Source of the DNA: an uncultured Pelagibacteraceae bacterium
Lineage (GTDB): Bacteria > Pseudomonadota > Alphaproteobacteria > Pelagibacterales > Pelagibacteraceae
DNA: 64,000 bases
Reading direction: 5' to 3'
NCBI GenBank assembly: GCA_902590625.1
Contig: CACIXL010000001.1
Span: 1-64,000, forward strand
Below, piece by piece: positions 27,341 through 37,102 of the stretch. How positions within the stretch are numbered: the stretch's first letter is position 1; every line of letters begins with the position of its first letter. Made by a program: the position numbers and the translations under genes. The notes under the pieces were generated by a model. That model was not told where the DNA came from. It was given only the letters and a program-made list of their open reading frames with translations, and did not search any database.

Positions 27341-29197
27341 TTAGTGTTGCTTACCAAGTATAGCCTTACCTGTAGGTATTCTTGTATCGTCTACCATTTT
27401 CTGTGTAGCTGGACTTGGTTCTTTAGTCATTAAACTGACTACAACCATTACAACTAAACAAATTGGTGCGCCTATTAAACCAAATCTTAAGTGGTCGATA
27501 CCTAAGAAAGGAGTATTTACACCACCGAATATTGGCACAGAGAATTTAGGGAACACCCACAATAAGTATAATGTTCCTGAAACAATTCCCGATACGATAC
27601 CGGCGATTGCACCAGCTCTAGTAGCTCTCTTCCACCATACACCAAGTACAAGTGGGAAGAATAAGCCTGACATTGCAAAGTCGAATGCCCAAGCAACCGA
27701 ACCTAAGATACTTGTTAACCTGAAAGAGGCTATATAAGCACCAGCAGCTCCGATTATTACTAGAAGTACACGAGCAACTAAAAGTCTCTTAGCTGTATCA
27801 GCTTTTGGATCTATGATTTTGTAGTAAATATCATGAGATAAAGCATTTGATATCGCTAACACAAGACCGTCAGCAGTTGACATGGCAGCAGCCATACCAC
27901 CAGCAAACACTAATCCAGAGATTACAAACGGTAGTCCCGCTACTTCTGGAGTAGCTAATACTACAACGTCACCTCTCATGAACCACTCGTTCAACTGAAG
28001 TATACCGTCACCATTAAAGTCTGCGATAAATACTTGTTTAACTTCAGACCATCTTTGTACCCACTCTATCGACTGAACCTCAGAAATAGATTTTCCGATA
28101 ATTCCAGTTGGTAGATTTGGATCCATTAATGCCAACTTAGACAATGTCGCTAACATAGGCGCTGAAGAGTAAAGTAAGAAAATAAAGAATAGCGACCATG
28201 CTACTGATTTTCTTGCTGCTCTTACAGTAGGAGTTGTAAAGTATCTCATTAAGATATGAGGTAACGATGCAGTTCCCACCATCATACAAATCGCTAACGA
28301 TAAGTATTTCCAGACAGCCATTCCACCTTCAGGTACTCCAGAGTGAGATCCAGAGATGTATTTCAATCCTCCTGGTACCCCAGCTGCTTTCATATCTGCG
28401 GCGCTGTTTTTAACTAGTCCAAATTGTTGTTCAAGTTCACCAAGTCTTGCAACTTCATCACCTAACATTAAGTGAGGGAATACTCCTCCACCTACTTTAT
28501 TACTAATCCAGAATACTGGTAGTAAGTAAGCAATGATTAATACAATGTACTGGGCAACCTGAGTCCAAGTTACAGCTCTCATTCCTCCAAGCATTGAACA
28601 GATAAGGATACTTATTAATCCTACCCATACACCTGCTTCGAACGGAATACCAAGAGCTCTAGAAGCAATTGTACCCGTAGCGTTAATTTGTGCTGTTACG
28701 TAAGTAAATGATGCTATGAAAAGCACGAATACTGAGCAAGCTCTTACGAGGTTACCACCGTATCGTGTTCCAATAAAATCAGGAACTGTGTAACATCCAA
28801 ATTTCCTTAGGTACGGAGCCATTAAAGTTGCAACAAGTACATATCCACCTGTCCAACCTACTAAGAAGGCCATGTAAGTATAGCCACCAAAGTAAACTCC
28901 ACCCGCTAAGGCTACGAATGAAGCACCTGACATCCAGTCAGCTGCTGTTGCCATCCCGTTAAATACGGTAGGCACTTGTCTTCCTGCAACATAGTAGGCA
29001 TCTACTTGTATGGTTCGTGATAAATAACCGATTAAGGCATAAATCAAAACCGTGAAAGCCACGAACATCACTCCGATGTTTTTAGCTGACACACCAGCTT
29101 GTTCCGCAATAGCCATCAAAATGATGAATACTAAGAAACCACCTGTGTAGGTCCCGTATATTTTAGGAAGGTTTTTTATAAAATCTCCTTTAAACAT
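27341..29197 (-). CDS. sodium:solute symporter, ActP/VC_2705-like (acetate-type), large subunit
   Basis: The 618-residue protein has about 12-13 transmembrane helices of the solute:sodium symporter family. VDAYYVAGRQVPTVFNGMATAADWMSGASFV is the usual N-terminal block and GGMAAAMSTADGLVLAISNALSHDIYY the diagnostic VC_2705-type block. Acetate or another short monocarboxylate is the likely substrate, given the nearby acetyl-CoA synthetase gene and the DUF4212 partner. An extramembrane insert at about 360-412 contains a canonical EF-hand loop, DFNGDGILQLNE (393-404), which could bind Ca2+. The start codon overlaps the stop of the small-subunit gene. Codons look less T/A-biased at wobble than in neighbours (many GCT/GGT/GTA/AAC), suggesting high expression. 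Confidence 0.88.
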   Translation of the reverse strand: MFKGDFIKNLPKIYGTYTGGFLVFIILMAIAEQAGVSAKNIGVMFVAFTVLIYALIGYLSRTIQVDAYYVAGRQVPTVFNGMATAADWMSGASFVALAGGVYFGGYTYMAFLVGWTGGYVLVATLMAPYLRKFGCYTVPDFIGTRYGGNLVRACSVFVLFIASFTYVTAQINATGTIASRALGIPFEAGVWVGLISILICSMLGGMRAVTWTQVAQYIVLIIAYLLPVFWISNKVGGGVFPHLMLGDEVARLGELEQQFGLVKNSAADMKAAGVPGGLKYISGSHSGVPEGGMAVWKYLSLAICMMVGTASLPHILMRYFTTPTVRAARKSVAWSLFFIFLLYSSAPMLATLSKLALMDPNLPTGIIGKSISEVQSIEWVQRWSEVKQVFIADFNGDGILQLNEWFMRGDVVVLATPEVAGLPFVISGLVFAGGMAAAMSTADGLVLAISNALSHDIYYKIIDPKADTAKRLLVARVLLVIIGAAGAYIASFRLTSILGSVAWAFDFAMSGLFFPLVLGVWWKRATRAGAIAGIVSGIVSGTLYLLWVFPKFSVPIFGGVNTPFLGIDHLRFGLIGAPICLVVMVVVSLMTKEPSPATQKMVDDTRIPTGKAILGKQH

Positions 29198-29454
29198 TAG
29201 TCATCCTCTCTTTCTGAGAAACCATGTTCTTCGTCGATTTTTTCTTGTTTATTTGCAGTCCAAAACAAAATTATCACAAAGGCAAGAAGTGAACCTTGCG
29301 CAGTCATGTAATATGCTAGTGGATAGCCAAGAAAAGACATCGTGTTCAGTTCAGAACCAAACATGAAGATCACTAATGAGAAGAAAGCCCAAAGAACCAA
29401 TGTTACGATCATATGGTTTTTGGTCTTATTCCAATATGCGTCTTTATTTGACAT
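29197..29454 (-). CDS. DUF4212 symporter small subunit
   Basis: The 85-residue protein has two transmembrane helices (about 14-34 and 43-65) and polar ends, with YWNKTKNHMIVTLVLWAFFSLVIFMFG and GYPLAYYMTAQGSLLAFVIILFW. These match the DUF4212 family found directly upstream of VC_2705-type symporters. A GGGGG-containing ribosome-binding site precedes the ATG at 29454. It is the first gene of the two-gene operon; an 18-bp palindrome lies 20 bases upstream of the start. Confidence 0.92.
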   Translation of the reverse strand: MSNKDAYWNKTKNHMIVTLVLWAFFSLVIFMFGSELNTMSFLGYPLAYYMTAQGSLLAFVIILFWTANKQEKIDEEHGFSEREDD

Positions 29455-29474
29455 ATTTCCCCCTATTATTTTTA

Positions 29475-29492
29475 ACTTTTTACGTAAAAAGT
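29475..29492. promoter_or_regulatory. 18-bp perfect palindrome, candidate operator of the symporter operon
   Basis: ACTTTTTACGTAAAAAGT is fully self-complementary and lies 20 bases upstream of the DUF4212 start codon in the 154-base divergent gap. The size and position fit a dimeric repressor or activator site overlapping the promoter. No T-run or gene end nearby makes a terminator likely. I noticed no second copy near acs. The binding protein is unknown. Confidence 0.5.
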
Positions 29493-29608
29493 ATTATTAG
29501 TTTCAGGAAACCTTACCCATTATGAGTTTAATTTAAAGAGAAAAAAGGACCCTAAAACCAATTTGAAATGCTATAAGTTAAGTAAAATAAGGGTTTTTAA
29601 AATACAAC

Positions 29609-30238
29609 GTGAAATTGAATCTAGAAAAGCTTAGAATAACTCTAAAAACTATGGGTGAATACCTATTCCCTGTAGAAAAAGTAACAAGTTATTTCAAAAG
29701 CATCAAATCTAAAAGCGATCTTCAAAAATTTATTCAACAAAGATCAGCTCATGTTACTCAAACAACTTTGTATGGTTACTTAAAGACCAGAATAGGAGTG
29801 AAGTATACAGCTATGGTTGAAGATGAAGTTTTTTCGAAATCAATTAACATTGCAAAGTGGAATATTTATATGATCGCTATTGCCGATTGTGCTTTTTACA
29901 CTTTTTCTTACTTAATTAGTGAAAAAAATCTTAAAGAGAATAATTGTAAGGAAATTTATTTAGATATTATAGAAAAAGAAAAATCTAATGGTTTAAGCGA
30001 AGAAATTTATTTAAAGGCTAAGAATGAATTTTTAAATCGTTACGAAAAAATAGACTTTAACAAATATTATTTAGATAATCCCTTTAAAGAAAGTTGTTTA
30101 GCACTTTATAATTGGTCACCTATTGCTGATGAGCTGAAAACTCTAGATAAAGAAATAGTTTTGAATTCAATGAGATTAAAGTGGAATTTAAAAATAGATG
30201 AATTTAAAAAGTTAACAAAAAATTTAAATTTTAATTAA
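29609..30238 (+). CDS. conserved hypothetical protein
   Basis: The 209-residue protein starts at a GTG and has no signal peptide; the only hydrophobic stretch is mild ([19 protein letters not shown], about 91-109). The segment [44 protein letters not shown] looks conserved-family-like, and I recall similar alphaproteobacterial proteins of unknown function. The rest is helical and lysine-rich. It lies alone between the leftward symporter operon and leftward acs, overlapping the acs end by 4 bases. I cannot assign a function. Confidence 0.7.
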   Translation: MKLNLEKLRITLKTMGEYLFPVEKVTSYFKSIKSKSDLQKFIQQRSAHVTQTTLYGYLKTRIGVKYTAMVEDEVFSKSINIAKWNIYMIAIADCAFYTFSYLISEKNLKENNCKEIYLDIIEKEKSNGLSEEIYLKAKNEFLNRYEKIDFNKYYLDNPFKESCLALYNWSPIADELKTLDKEIVLNSMRLKWNLKIDEFKKLTKNLNFN

Positions 30239-32391
30239 TCTCTATTTTGTCTATTCTCGACAAGCGAAGTCACAACACTTGGGTCAGCTAAAGTCGTAGT
30301 GTCACCAAGATTATCAGGCTCATTAGCTGCAATTTTTCTTAAAATTCTTCTCATTATTTTACCTGATCTTGTTTTAGGTAGCCCTGGTGCAAATTGGATC
30401 ACGTCCGGATAACAAATGGGACCAATTTGTTTTCTTACCCATTGTTTAAGATCTCTTTCTAGATCACCTGTAGGATTTTCTCCAGCGTTCAAAGTTACGT
30501 AACAGTATAGACCATTTCCCTTTATACTATGAGGAAAACCCACTACTGCTGCCTCGGCAACTTTAGGATGAGCAACAAATGCACTTTCAATTTCTGCCGT
30601 TCCAAGATTGTGTCCTGAAACAATAATAACATCATCTACTCTTCCTGTTATCCAATAATAACCATCTTTATCTCTTTTACATCCATCGCCGGTAAAATAT
30701 TTGCCATCAAATTGTGAAAAGTAAGTATCTATAAATCTCTGATGATCACCATACACAGTTCTCATTTGACCTGGCCAAGAACTAGCCATGCACAATCTTC
30801 CTTGACCTTCTCCTTTTATTATTTTTCCGTCTTTATCAACTAAAACAGGTTTAATTCCGTAGAATGGTTTTGTTGCAGAGCCTGGTTTTAAATCGATAGC
30901 ACCCGGTTGAGGAGCTATTAATATTCCTCCTGTTTCTGTTTGCCACCAGGTATCAACTATAGGACATCTAGCATCTCCAACTGTTTTGTAATACCACATC
31001 CAAGCCTCAGGATTAATTGGTTCACCAACAGTGCCCAACAATTTTAAAGATTTTCTACTTGTTTTTTTTACCGGTCCATCTCCCTCTCTCATTAAAGCAC
31101 GAATAGCGGTAGGAGCAGTATAAAATGTATTAACTTTATATTTATCTACGATTTGCCACCATCTTGAATTGTCAGGATAGTTTGGAACACCTTCAAACAT
31201 GATTGTTGTAGCACCGTTAGCAAGTGGACCATAAATAATATAACTGTGACCAGTTACCCAACCAATGTCGGCTGTACACCAATAAATATCGTTAGGTTTA
31301 TAATCGAAAATATACTGATGAGTCATGGAAGCGTAAACCATGTAACCACCTGTAGTGTGCAAAACACCTTTTGGTTTTCCAGTAGAACCTGATGTGTAAA
31401 GAATAAATAATGGATCTTCAGCACTCATTTCCTCAGGGTCGCATTTTGTTGGCACCGAGGAAATTAATTTTTTATATGAAACATCTCTTTCATTATTCCA
31501 ATTTACTTGATTCCCTGTTCTCTCAACTACAACACATTTTTTAACGTTAGGACATTGATCCAGTGCTTCATCAGCAATTTTTTTTAAAGGGATAATTTTT
31601 CCGCCTCTAACACCTTCATCAGCAGTGATTAAATATTCAGACTCACAATCAGTGATCCTAGTAGCAATCGAGTCTGGTGAAAAACCACCAAAAATAATCG
31701 AGTGTACCGCACCTATTCGTGCGCAAGCCAACATTATGTAAGCTAGTTCGGGTATCATTGTTAAGTAAATTGTTACTCGATCCCCTTTTTGAACTCCTAA
31801 ACTTTTCAAACCATTAGCTGCTTTACAAACATTTTGATGCAATTCTTTGTATGATATCTTTTTTGAATCAGCTGGATCATCACCTACCCAGATAATTGCA
31901 GTTTTGCTTGGATTTTTTTTAAGATGTCTATCAATGCAATTAGCTGATGCGTTTAATGTTCCGTCATAAAACCATTTAATTTTTACTTCTTCTTTACTGT
32001 ATTTAACGTCTTTAATTTTTGAGTATTTTTTAATCCAAGTAATTCTTTTTCCCTCTTTAGCCCAGAATTTATCGTTCTCTTTGATTGAAAGTTTATATTT
32101 CTTTTTATATTTAGACTCATTAACATAAGCATGATTTGCCCAACTATCTGAAACTTTTATTAAAGATTTTCCATCAGCATCTTCAAGTAGTTTTGGTGCT
32201 TTAAAATTAAACTTTCTAGGTTTTGCTTTCCTTGATCTAGATTTTATTTTTTTTCTTTTTTGATATTTCGATTTTTTTGTTTTTTTTACTTTTCTAGATT
32301 TCTTTTTATATCTAATAATTTTTTTAGACTTTTTTCTTCTAGTCTTTTTCGTTTTTTTAGATTTTTTTTTCTTTTTTTTTCTTTTAGCCAC
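30235..32391 (-). CDS. acs: acetyl-CoA synthetase with a lysine/arginine-rich N-terminal extension
   Basis: The 718-residue enzyme activates acetate to acetyl-CoA through acetyl-AMP. The catalytic core begins near residue 84 ([20 protein letters not shown]). It has the A3 motif [45 protein letters not shown], and the C-terminal [11 protein letters not shown] with the Lys acetylated in other Acs proteins. Typical Acs is about 650 residues. The extra N-terminus has 40 Lys/Arg in its first 60 residues and no acidic residue. The GTG start at 32391 is preceded by AGGAG at 5 bases spacing, and no ATG, GTG or TTG codon precedes the core, so the tail appears to be translated. It shares the neighbourhood with the acetate-type symporter. 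Confidence 0.96.
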   Translation of the reverse strand: MAKRKKKKKKSKKTKKTRRKKSKKIIRYKKKSRKVKKTKKSKYQKRKKIKSRSRKAKPRKFNFKAPKLLEDADGKSLIKVSDSWANHAYVNESKYKKKYKLSIKENDKFWAKEGKRITWIKKYSKIKDVKYSKEEVKIKWFYDGTLNASANCIDRHLKKNPSKTAIIWVGDDPADSKKISYKELHQNVCKAANGLKSLGVQKGDRVTIYLTMIPELAYIMLACARIGAVHSIIFGGFSPDSIATRITDCESEYLITADEGVRGGKIIPLKKIADEALDQCPNVKKCVVVERTGNQVNWNNERDVSYKKLISSVPTKCDPEEMSAEDPLFILYTSGSTGKPKGVLHTTGGYMVYASMTHQYIFDYKPNDIYWCTADIGWVTGHSYIIYGPLANGATTIMFEGVPNYPDNSRWWQIVDKYKVNTFYTAPTAIRALMREGDGPVKKTSRKSLKLLGTVGEPINPEAWMWYYKTVGDARCPIVDTWWQTETGGILIAPQPGAIDLKPGSATKPFYGIKPVLVDKDGKIIKGEGQGRLCMASSWPGQMRTVYGDHQRFIDTYFSQFDGKYFTGDGCKRDKDGYYWITGRVDDVIIVSGHNLGTAEIESAFVAHPKVAEAAVVGFPHSIKGNGLYCYVTLNAGENPTGDLERDLKQWVRKQIGPICYPDVIQFAPGLPKTRSGKIMRRILRKIAANEPDNLGDTTTLADPSVVTSLVENRQNRD

Positions 32392-32399
32392 AATTTCTC

Positions 32400-32822
32400 C
32401 TAATTAGGTTTTATTTTACCCATCTTATAAATAATTTTCCAGCTTTTATAATCAATTGGCATTACTGATAATCTACTCTGTTTGATAAGTGGTAAATGAG
32501 AAATAGTCTTTGTTTTTTTAATCTTTTCAAGTGATATTGGGTATTTTATATACTCTTCGAACCTAACCTGGACGGCTACAAATCTTTTTTTTTTATCAGT
32601 TTTGTCAATAAATGCTTCTTTAATTACTTTTACAATGCCCACAATTTCTTTTCCAATATTCGAATGATAAAAAAAGCATAAATCACCTACCTTCATTGCT
32701 TTCAAATTATTGGCTGCTTGATAATTCCTAACACCATCCCAAGCCGCCCCTTTTTTTCCGGCTTTTATTTGTTGTTCAATTGACCAAACGTCAGGTTCAG
32801 ATTTCATTAACCAATATTTCAT
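32400..32822 (-). CDS. EVE-domain (PUA-like) protein
   Basis: The 140-residue protein is a full EVE domain: [16 protein letters not shown] at the N-terminus, [28 protein letters not shown] in the middle, and [10 protein letters not shown] further on. It is related to human THYN1. EVE domains bind modified nucleobases in DNA or RNA. It lies 8 bases upstream of acs on the same strand, which is probably read through from its promoter in the 147-base gap. No restriction or modification gene is nearby. Confidence 0.93.
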   Translation of the reverse strand: MKYWLMKSEPDVWSIEQQIKAGKKGAAWDGVRNYQAANNLKAMKVGDLCFFYHSNIGKEIVGIVKVIKEAFIDKTDKKKRFVAVQVRFEEYIKYPISLEKIKKTKTISHLPLIKQSRLSVMPIDYKSWKIIYKMGKIKPN

Positions 32823-32969
32823 TTAACTTTATTGAATAAATATACCCAAATATCAATGATTAATGAATTTTTAAAATCAAAAAGTCGATCATATCTATAA
32901 TCGAATAGTTCTAATTGCATATTTTTGGATTACTTAAAAATAACAAACAAAGATGGCTTAAATTTGATT

Positions 32970-34046
32970 TTATAATTTTAGACCTGGCCCTTTCATATAA
33001 GGAGCATTTTTATCAAGAGGCCATCTTGATTTTGCAAATACCGTGATATCATCAATCAAATTTTTTTTAAACCTTTGTATACCTGCCCAAGCAATCATAG
33101 CGGCGTTATCACCACAAAACTTTAGATCTGGGTAAATAGTTTCAAAGCCCATTTCATTAGATAAAGATGACAAATTTTTTCTTATTGTTTCGTTGGCCGC
33201 AACACCACCAGCTACTATCAATTGAAATTTTTCTTTTTTTGTTTTTTCCCTAAACATTTCAACAGCAACTTTAGTTTTCTTATAAAGAATTTTATTAATT
33301 GTATTTTGAAAAGAAGCTGCCAAGTTATATTTTAATTTAATTTCCCCATTAATTTTTTTTGACTCTCTAAGTACTGCCGTTTTAAGACCAGCAAAGGAAA
33401 GATTACAACCTGCTTTGTTTATTATTGGTTCAGGAAGTTTAAAAAATTTTTTGTCTCCTAATTTTGAAAATTTTTCAACATTTGGCCCGCCAGGATAACC
33501 CAAGTCTAACATTTTTGCTGTTTTATCAAACGCTTCTCCTAAAGCATCATCGATCGTAGTTCCTAATTGTTCATATTCATTTACATCTTTAACTATTAAA
33601 AATTGAGTATGACCTCCTGAAATTAATAATAATAAATAGGGAAATTTAATTTTTTTTTCTAAGCCAGGACTTAACGCATGTCCTTCCAAATGATTCACTC
33701 CAATAAAAGGTTTGTTAGAAAATGCTGCAATTGATTTTCCAATATTAAGACCAACAGTCAAACAAACTATCAAACCAGGCCCAGCGGTTGCCGCTACACC
33801 ATCTAATTCATCAATAGAAATTTTACTTTCTTTTAAAGCTGTATCTATAATGTATTCAATATTTTCCAGGTGAGCTCTAGCTGCCAACTCAGGTACAACA
33901 CCACCAAATTTTTTATGCTCTTCGATCTGACTTGAAACTATATTGGACAAGATGTCCGCAGTTCCTTTGTCATTTTCTCTTATGACAGCAGCAGCCGTTT
34001 CATCGCAACTGGTTTCTATTCCAAGAAAAGTTATTTTTTTAGTCAT
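32970..34046 (-). CDS. tsaD: tRNA threonylcarbamoyladenosine synthase subunit TsaD
   Basis: The 358-residue ASKHA-fold protein transfers the threonylcarbamoyl group to A37 of ANN-decoding tRNAs with TsaB and TsaE. It has FLGIETSCDETAAAVI at the N-terminus, the metal-binding NHLEGHALS (His pair), LLLISGGHTQFL, GEAFDKTAKMLDLGYPGGP, and VAGGVAANETIR. Length is normal. It is divergent from hemC across 54 bases, the same arrangement as in other alphaproteobacteria. Confidence 0.97.
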   Translation of the reverse strand: MTKKITFLGIETSCDETAAAVIRENDKGTADILSNIVSSQIEEHKKFGGVVPELAARAHLENIEYIIDTALKESKISIDELDGVAATAGPGLIVCLTVGLNIGKSIAAFSNKPFIGVNHLEGHALSPGLEKKIKFPYLLLLISGGHTQFLIVKDVNEYEQLGTTIDDALGEAFDKTAKMLDLGYPGGPNVEKFSKLGDKKFFKLPEPIINKAGCNLSFAGLKTAVLRESKKINGEIKLKYNLAASFQNTINKILYKKTKVAVEMFREKTKKEKFQLIVAGGVAANETIRKNLSSLSNEMGFETIYPDLKFCGDNAAMIAWAGIQRFKKNLIDDITVFAKSRWPLDKNAPYMKGPGLKL

Positions 34047-34100
34047 TCGATTTATAATTTAAATAGTATAATTTAGATCTTTCAAATATATAATCAATTT

Positions 34101-35021
34101 ATGACTAAAATTACAATTGGTGCCAGAGGAAGCAAGCTTTCAATTGCTTATGTTGAAAAAGTGAAAGAGCTTTTAATTAAAAAAAATACTGATTTGAATG
34201 AAGAAAATATAGATTTTAAAGCTATCAAAACTTCTGGTGATATTAATCAAAACGTAAAATTATCTGAAATAGGGGGCAAAAATCTATTTTGTAAAGAAAT
34301 CGAAGAGAAACTTTTGAAGAAAGAAATTGATATTGCTGTTCACTCCTTAAAAGATATGGAGTCTGTAGAGGATAGCAACCTTATCATTGGCGCATATATA
34401 AAGAGAAATGATTATAGAGACGTAATTATAAGCAATAAGATTAAAAGCTTAGAAGATCTAAAAGGTAAAATAGTTATTGGCTCAAGCTCTAAAAGAAGAG
34501 AATTACAGCTTAAAAAAATTAATAAAAATATTTCTGTAACAAGTATGAGAGGAAATATTGATACTAGAATTAAAAAACTCGAAGAAGGTAAATTAGATGG
34601 AGTAATCTTAGCTGCAGCAGGAGTTAAAAGTTTGAATTTAGATGATAAAATAGGTCTTTCTTTTAAAAGTGAAGAAGTTTTACCAGCGGTAGGTCAAGGA
34701 ATTATAGCTGTCCAATGTAATAAAGATGATGATGAAGTTAAAAATCTTTTGAGAAATATAAATGATACAGAAACCGAAATATGTGCAAAATCTGAACGTG
34801 CAATGTTGCAAGCAATCAAAGGTGATTGCGAAACAGCTGTTGGTGGTTTAGCAATAATAGAAAATAATAATCTTAAATTTACAGCTCAATTATTTTCAGA
34901 CTCAGGATTAAAAAGTTATGAGTATGAGCTGATGGGCAAACCTAGTGAAGCAGTAAATATTGGAAAATTAGTTGGAGAAGAACTATTAAAACTTGCAGGA
35001 TCTGAATTTAAAAAAAAATGA
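34101..35021 (+). CDS. hemC: porphobilinogen deaminase HemC
   Basis: The 306-residue enzyme polymerises four porphobilinogens to hydroxymethylbilane. ITIGARGSKLSIAYVEKV opens it. DIAVHSLKDM has the catalytic Asp, SSSKRRELQL and RGNIDTRIKKL bind the acidic substrate, and KGDCETAVGG carries the Cys that holds the dipyrromethane cofactor. It overlaps hemD by 4 bases. With hemE, hemH and hemJ, five heme genes lie in this window, in two places. Confidence 0.97.
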   Translation: MTKITIGARGSKLSIAYVEKVKELLIKKNTDLNEENIDFKAIKTSGDINQNVKLSEIGGKNLFCKEIEEKLLKKEIDIAVHSLKDMESVEDSNLIIGAYIKRNDYRDVIISNKIKSLEDLKGKIVIGSSSKRRELQLKKINKNISVTSMRGNIDTRIKKLEEGKLDGVILAAAGVKSLNLDDKIGLSFKSEEVLPAVGQGIIAVQCNKDDDEVKNLLRNINDTETEICAKSERAMLQAIKGDCETAVGGLAIIENNNLKFTAQLFSDSGLKSYEYELMGKPSEAVNIGKLVGEELLKLAGSEFKKK

Positions 35022-35716
35022 ACATATTAATTACAAGACCTTTAATAGACTCAGAAGATTTAATGGGAAAGCTTTTCTCTCTAGGACATAAGATTGTTCA
35101 TATCCCAACACTAAAGATCTCAGCATCTAATGCTAATCCAGTAGATGCAAAAAAGTATGATGCGTTTATTTTTACAAGTGCCAACGCTATTAGAAATTTA
35201 AAGTTGGATAATCAAGATACTAATAAAATATGTTTTTGTGTGGGCTCCATTACTGAAAAAATAGTAAGACTAAAGGGATACAATAATACAATTTCTGCCG
35301 GAGGAACTGTAAATGCTCTAAAAAATATAATTTTAAATTCAGATCAGATTGATAAAAAAAAATCTATTGCTTATTTTTGTGGGGACTACATATCTTCAAA
35401 TTTAGATAAAGAACTTAAAAACGAGGGATTTCAGCTAGATAAAATTATTAACTACACCTCTGAAAAAATTACTGAACTTAATGAAGAAAATAACAAAATA
35501 ATTAAAAATCATCCTCCTGACATAATTTTTATTTACTCTCAAAGGAGCGCTGAGAGCTTTATTGAAATAGTAAAAAAATACTCTCTGAATGGGTTGATGA
35601 CAGAGTCAAGAGTATTATGTATAAGTGAAAAAGTTTTAGATGTATTAAAAAAATCAGGGTGGAAAAAATTGGAAGTTTTTCAGCCAGGAGAAGAGTTAGA
35701 AAAATTGAAAGATTAA
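35018..35716 (+). CDS. hemD: uroporphyrinogen-III synthase HemD
   Basis: The 232-residue protein follows hemC with a 4-base overlap. It shows the loosely conserved HemD pattern: ILITRPLIDSEDLMGKLFSLGHKIVHIPTLKI at the start, KKYDAFIFTSANAIRNL, CVGSITEKIVRLKGY, and IIFIYSQRSAESFIEIV near residue 165-185. It cyclises hydroxymethylbilane with inversion of ring D. HemD is poorly conserved, so position after hemC adds much of the weight. Confidence 0.92.
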   Translation: MNILITRPLIDSEDLMGKLFSLGHKIVHIPTLKISASNANPVDAKKYDAFIFTSANAIRNLKLDNQDTNKICFCVGSITEKIVRLKGYNNTISAGGTVNALKNIILNSDQIDKKKSIAYFCGDYISSNLDKELKNEGFQLDKIINYTSEKITELNEENNKIIKNHPPDIIFIYSQRSAESFIEIVKKYSLNGLMTESRVLCISEKVLDVLKKSGWKKLEVFQPGEELEKLKD

Positions 35717-35720
35717 AAGT

Positions 35721-36815
35721 ATGGAAGTGTTACAAAATTTTAAAAACTTATTTTTTGATGTGTGGAACAAAGGTATATCTGGAATTAATATTTCAGAAAT
35801 AATAATTGCCTTATTAATTTTTTTATTTTTTTTATTTTTAAGGGGTGTTTTTTCAAAGTTTGTAGTTAAAAGATTAGAAAATTACGTATCAAAATCTACA
35901 AATAATTTTGATAATTCTCTTGTTTTTTCAATGGAGGGACCAGCAAAGTTCTTTCCAGTGGTTTTAGGATTTTTTGTTTCTACCAGTTATTTAACTGTTG
36001 AAACACAAGCGGCTGAATTTTTAGAAACTATCAATCGATCTTTAATAACTATTTTAATATTTTGGACATTCCATCAAGTCATTGGACCTTTATCAGTGGT
36101 AATCAAATCGGTAGGAGGCCTGCTTTCAAAAGATTTAATCAATTGGATTATAAAAGCCATAAAAGTTCTAATTTTTATTTTAGGAGCCGCAGCTGTCCTT
36201 GAGCTTTGGGGTATAAAAATTGGTCCAATCATCGCTGGCTTAGGTTTATTTGGTGTAGCAGTTGCACTTGGAGCTCAGGATCTATTTAAAAATTTGATTT
36301 CAGGCATATTAGTTTTAGTCGAGAGAAGATTTCAGGTTGGCGACTGGATTTACGTTGAAGGAGTTATTGAGGGCACCGTAGAAAGCATAGGTTTTAGATC
36401 AACTGTAGTGAGAAGATTTGATAAATCTCTAGCAACGATTCCAAATTTTCAATTTGCTGAAAATGCAGTGATTAACAATACTCAAACAACAAACAGAAGA
36501 ATTAATTGGATGATTGGTTTGGAATATCGAACTAGCAGTGAACAATTAAAAAATATTAAAAAAGAAATTGAAGATTACATTAAAAAAAGTGATGATTTTG
36601 TTAAATCCGAAGACACTTTATTATCAGTCAAAATAGATCAATTTGCTGCAAGCTCTATAGATATAAGACTGATTTGTTTTACAAAAACAAAGCACTTTCA
36701 AGAATGGCTTAATGTTAAAGATACTTTAGCTTTAGAAATTAAAAACATTGTAGAAAAAAATAAAGCTTCATTTGCATTCCCAAGTACATCGGTTTATGTG
36801 GAGAAAAATTCATGA
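35721..36815 (+). CDS. MscS-family mechanosensitive channel
   Basis: The 364-residue protein has three to four hydrophobic helices in the first about 180 residues. The pore helix and beta domain follow: IIAGLGLFGVAVALGAQDLFKNLISGILVLVERRFQVGDWI, where the Gly/Ala-rich stretch packs the pore. The motif GTVESIGFRSTVVRRFDKSLATIPN follows, and the C-terminus is an alpha/beta domain. MscS-like channels release solutes on hypo-osmotic shock. It lies 4 bases after hemD and overlaps yggT by 4 bases, so it is probably in the hemCD operon. Confidence 0.93.
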   Translation: MEVLQNFKNLFFDVWNKGISGINISEIIIALLIFLFFLFLRGVFSKFVVKRLENYVSKSTNNFDNSLVFSMEGPAKFFPVVLGFFVSTSYLTVETQAAEFLETINRSLITILIFWTFHQVIGPLSVVIKSVGGLLSKDLINWIIKAIKVLIFILGAAAVLELWGIKIGPIIAGLGLFGVAVALGAQDLFKNLISGILVLVERRFQVGDWIYVEGVIEGTVESIGFRSTVVRRFDKSLATIPNFQFAENAVINNTQTTNRRINWMIGLEYRTSSEQLKNIKKEIEDYIKKSDDFVKSEDTLLSVKIDQFAASSIDIRLICFTKTKHFQEWLNVKDTLALEIKNIVEKNKASFAFPSTSVYVEKNS

Positions 36816-37102
36816 AGTCAGTTTTAATACTATTTGATAATGTAATTACTCTTTACATTTGGATATTAATCATTAACGCAGTTATAAGTTGGTTAGTTGC
36901 TTTTAATATCTTAAACACTGGAAATAGGTTTGTTTATTCAGTTCTTGATTTTTCTTACAGATTAACCGCTCCTGCTTTAAACTATATAAGACGGTTTTTA
37001 CCGAACTTAGGCTCAATAGACATTTCTCCAGTAATATTAATTTTAGCGCTAATGTTTTTAAGGAATTTTGTTTTTGAAATGTTTGCCCCAAGTTTATTTT
37101 AA
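36812..37102 (+). CDS. YggT-family membrane protein
   Basis: The 96-residue protein has two hydrophobic helices (about 10-32 and 70-92) separated by the YggT signature YRLTAPALNYIRRFLPNLGSIDISPVILILAL (first part near residues 49-66). YggT proteins are small inner-membrane proteins of unclear function; some relatives affect cation homeostasis or chloroplast-type cytochrome assembly. It overlaps mscS at its start, and its stop codon abuts folD. Confidence 0.9.
   Translation: MKSVLILFDNVITLYIWILIINAVISWLVAFNILNTGNRFVYSVLDFSYRLTAPALNYIRRFLPNLGSIDISPVILILALMFLRNFVFEMFAPSLF

Noticed and set aside
32876-32931. Imperfect hairpin in the tsaD-EVE gap (TCGAT at 32885-32889 with ATCGA at 32900-32904, plus outer AATC-AAAAA arms)
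   Set aside because: The stems are nearly all A-T, with a bulge, and no tail or neighbouring motif makes them functional. Expected by chance in this composition.
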